Position numbers and translations under genes: made by a program. A model generated the notes under the pieces. The model was given only the letters and a program-made list of their open reading frames with translations. It did not search any database and was not told the origin of the DNA. This document shows, piece by piece, positions 62,616 through 64,000 of a stretch of DNA of 64,000 bases (positions are counted from its first letter, which is position 1; every line of letters starts with the position of its first letter). Origin of the DNA: Chryseobacterium aurantiacum (GTDB lineage Bacteria; Bacteroidota; Bacteroidia; Flavobacteriales; Weeksellaceae); contig NZ_PXUE01000001.1 of NCBI RefSeq assembly GCF_003020585.1, positions 744,001-808,000 of the forward strand, read 5' to 3'.

Positions 62616-64000
62616 ATGGCGAAAGGAGTTAAAACAATAAAATTCAAAGGTCCTTATTATCCTGATATGACAGTGCTAGGGAAAAGAGTGACACTTTTTG
62701 CCGATAAGGAGGTCACTTTTGAGGTGAATGATTGGTTGCCGGGTACTACTGCTGAAGAAAAAAAGAAACCTGTAGTATGGATAAAGCAAACGGCAGACAG
62801 GCAAGGGGTTATTGAGAAAAAAGCATCTGCAGTTGGGTATAAATTTAAAATTGCTAAAAAATATTGCGGAAGCTATTATTACTATATAGAAGCAAGTCTT
62901 TCCGGAAAAAGAGACTCTAATACCACAGGATTGTACGTAAAGGGCTGGACTGAACCCAGAATTATCAAAAGTGCATGGTGTAAGCAAAAAGGAGGCGAAG
63001 ACGAAAGACAAAGTTATGTGTTTTCTTACGGACATATTATTCATCTTCGTTTAGATACAGAAGGATTGAATGGTGAAAAGGTTTTTGTAGACGTTTACAA
63101 AGTTGTAGAAGGAGGAAAAGGGCTTAAGGACGATAAGTTGATTTTTACCTATTATAACGTAGAGGTTATTGATGGACAGATTAATCTTAAAATAGGAAAT
63201 ACCTATCAATGGTACGGTAAAATAGGCAAACCTAAAGCTAAAGAAGAATTCTACGTAAGAGTAAAAACAGCATCAGGGCTTGAAGTAACCGATGGTAAAG
63301 ACAAGATCCACGGACGTTTTCTCAGGATTCAGAATAATGTGGTAAGTAAAGGCATAGAAAGTTCCGTAACAAATACCCCAACCAAGGTAGGCCTACCCGA
63401 TAAAAATGCAAAAAATACCCATAAATGTACATTTAGACAAATTAATGTAGATGATAATGGTGAAAATTTTGTGGTTTTTAAAGAGGGCAGTACAAAATTA
63501 AAAAAAATAACCTCCGAAACTCAGCTGGTGACCAGCAGAATTCATTTTGCTTTTGATAGAGCAGAGATACGCCCTAATGAAAGAGACGTTTTACAAACCA
63601 TATTAGACTTTTTATTATACAATCAGCACCTTGACATGACCCTTTCCGGGCATGCAGATGATAGAGGTACCCTGGACTATAATCAGAGCCTTTCAGAAAG
63701 AAGAGCACAAGCAGTAAAAGATTTTTTTGTAAAAGGAGGACTTCTTAAAAACAGAATAAAAACGAGAGGCTATGGTGAAGTAAACCCCGCTGTATCAGGA
63801 AAAACTGAAGAAGCTTATAAAAAGAACCGTAGAGTAGAGATTGATTTCAGCTATTTGGAGTATAACCAAGCCGCATTGATCTATGAAACCATCGGTCCGG
63901 ATGCAAAAAAGAATAAGGAAATTACTGTCAGTGTAATTGATCGTGAAAATAAAGGATGCTTCAGAAAAGAAAAGCATGATAAAACCACGATCTATATCAA
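62616..64000 (+). CDS. OmpA-domain protein of the T6SS island (3' truncated by window)
   Basis: The frame opens at ATG 62616 and is open to base 64000 (461 codons), so the C-terminus is missing. The N-terminal 300 residues carry Ig-like beta segments (VTLFADKEVTFEVNDWLPG; TGLYVKGWTEPRIIKSAW; INLKIGNTYQWYGKIGKPKA). Residues about 310-410 form an OmpA-like peptidoglycan-binding domain: IHFAFDRAEIRPNERDVLQT, LSGHADDRGTLDYNQSLSER and RGYGEVNP with NRRVEIDF. There is no signal peptide, so export would be by the type VI system, as effector or spike cargo. It follows the PAAR-like gene after 12 bp. Confidence 0.85.
   Translation, partial: MAKGVKTIKFKGPYYPDMTVLGKRVTLFADKEVTFEVNDWLPGTTAEEKKKPVVWIKQTADRQGVIEKKASAVGYKFKIAKKYCGSYYYYIEASLSGKRDSNTTGLYVKGWTEPRIIKSAWCKQKGGEDERQSYVFSYGHIIHLRLDTEGLNGEKVFVDVYKVVEGGKGLKDDKLIFTYYNVEVIDGQINLKIGNTYQWYGKIGKPKAKEEFYVRVKTASGLEVTDGKDKIHGRFLRIQNNVVSKGIESSVTNTPTKVGLPDKNAKNTHKCTFRQINVDDNGENFVVFKEGSTKLKKITSETQLVTSRIHFAFDRAEIRPNERDVLQTILDFLLYNQHLDMTLSGHADDRGTLDYNQSLSERRAQAVKDFFVKGGLLKNRIKTRGYGEVNPAVSGKTEEAYKKNRRVEIDFSYLEYNQAALIYETIGPDAKKNKEITVSVIDRENKGCFRKEKHDKTTIYI

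Overview
The window is AT-rich DNA from a member of the Bacteroidota, most likely a Flavobacteriia of the Chryseobacterium/Elizabethkingia type. The evidence is a gldB-gldC pair, a PafA-like phosphatase, a Bacteroidota-type Hcp/VgrG type VI island, a TonB receptor followed by a BtuG-like surface lipoprotein, Bacteroidota promoter elements (TAnnTTTG, some with TTG about 19-20 bp upstream) and no obvious Shine-Dalgarno sites. It looks chromosomal, with housekeeping genes (dnaK, mdh, sdhCAB, nadE, cdd, a CCA-adding enzyme, a Sua5/YrdC enzyme) between accessory patches. I saw no rRNA, tRNA or CRISPR array.

Layout. 1-4.8 kb: the 3' part of an RHS polymorphic toxin and a downstream lipoprotein whose frame continues past two stops. 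4.9-6.9 kb: dnaK. 6.9-21.2 kb: mostly small secreted proteins, lipoproteins and membrane proteins of unknown role, a two-fold repeated pair of small membrane protein plus helical protein (17.5-18.7 kb), a NdpA-like nucleoid protein, and two MITE-like repeats. 21.2-28.5 kb (minus strand): linear amide hydrolase, then a compact run of porin, DASS anion symporter and sdhC-sdhA-sdhB. 28.5-32.8 kb: bacteriophytochrome kinase with its heme oxygenase, then mdh with a clear promoter and terminator. 32.9-35 kb: a Cys-rich double-glycine-leader peptide, an acetyltransferase, a VOC protein and an unknown. 35-40.2 kb: PafA-like phosphatase, then a cobalamin riboswitch controlling a BtuB-like receptor and a BtuG-like lipoprotein. 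40.2-47.3 kb (minus): tRNA-maturation genes, a REP-associated transposase beside a palindromic repeat pair, DinB, an acetyltransferase, a Cys/Met PLP enzyme, gldC and gldB. 47.3-51.4 kb: LRR protein, two acetyltransferases, nadE, then a barnase-like RNase, an archaemetzincin-like lipoprotein and a barstar-like inhibitor. 51.45-52.53 kb: a tandem array of about 4.6 copies of a 236-bp unit. 52.7-54.6 kb: cdd, an old yellow enzyme and a DUF2752 protein.

54.8-64 kb is a type VI secretion (subtype iii) tip/effector island: Hcp, VgrG, a 56-residue VgrG-tail-like protein, a DUF2931 lipoprotein (candidate immunity), a DUF2235 lipase-like effector, a LysM protein, an exported unknown, a DUF4280 PAAR-like protein and an OmpA-domain protein cut by the window end. 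No sheath or baseplate genes are present, so the core machine must be encoded elsewhere.

The most noteworthy items are the barnase/archaemetzincin/barstar cassette with its adjacent tandem array, the T6SS effector island, the duplicated small-membrane-protein module, the double-glycine-leader peptide, and the riboswitch-controlled BtuB/BtuG-like locus. All calls were made by eye; no database search was run.
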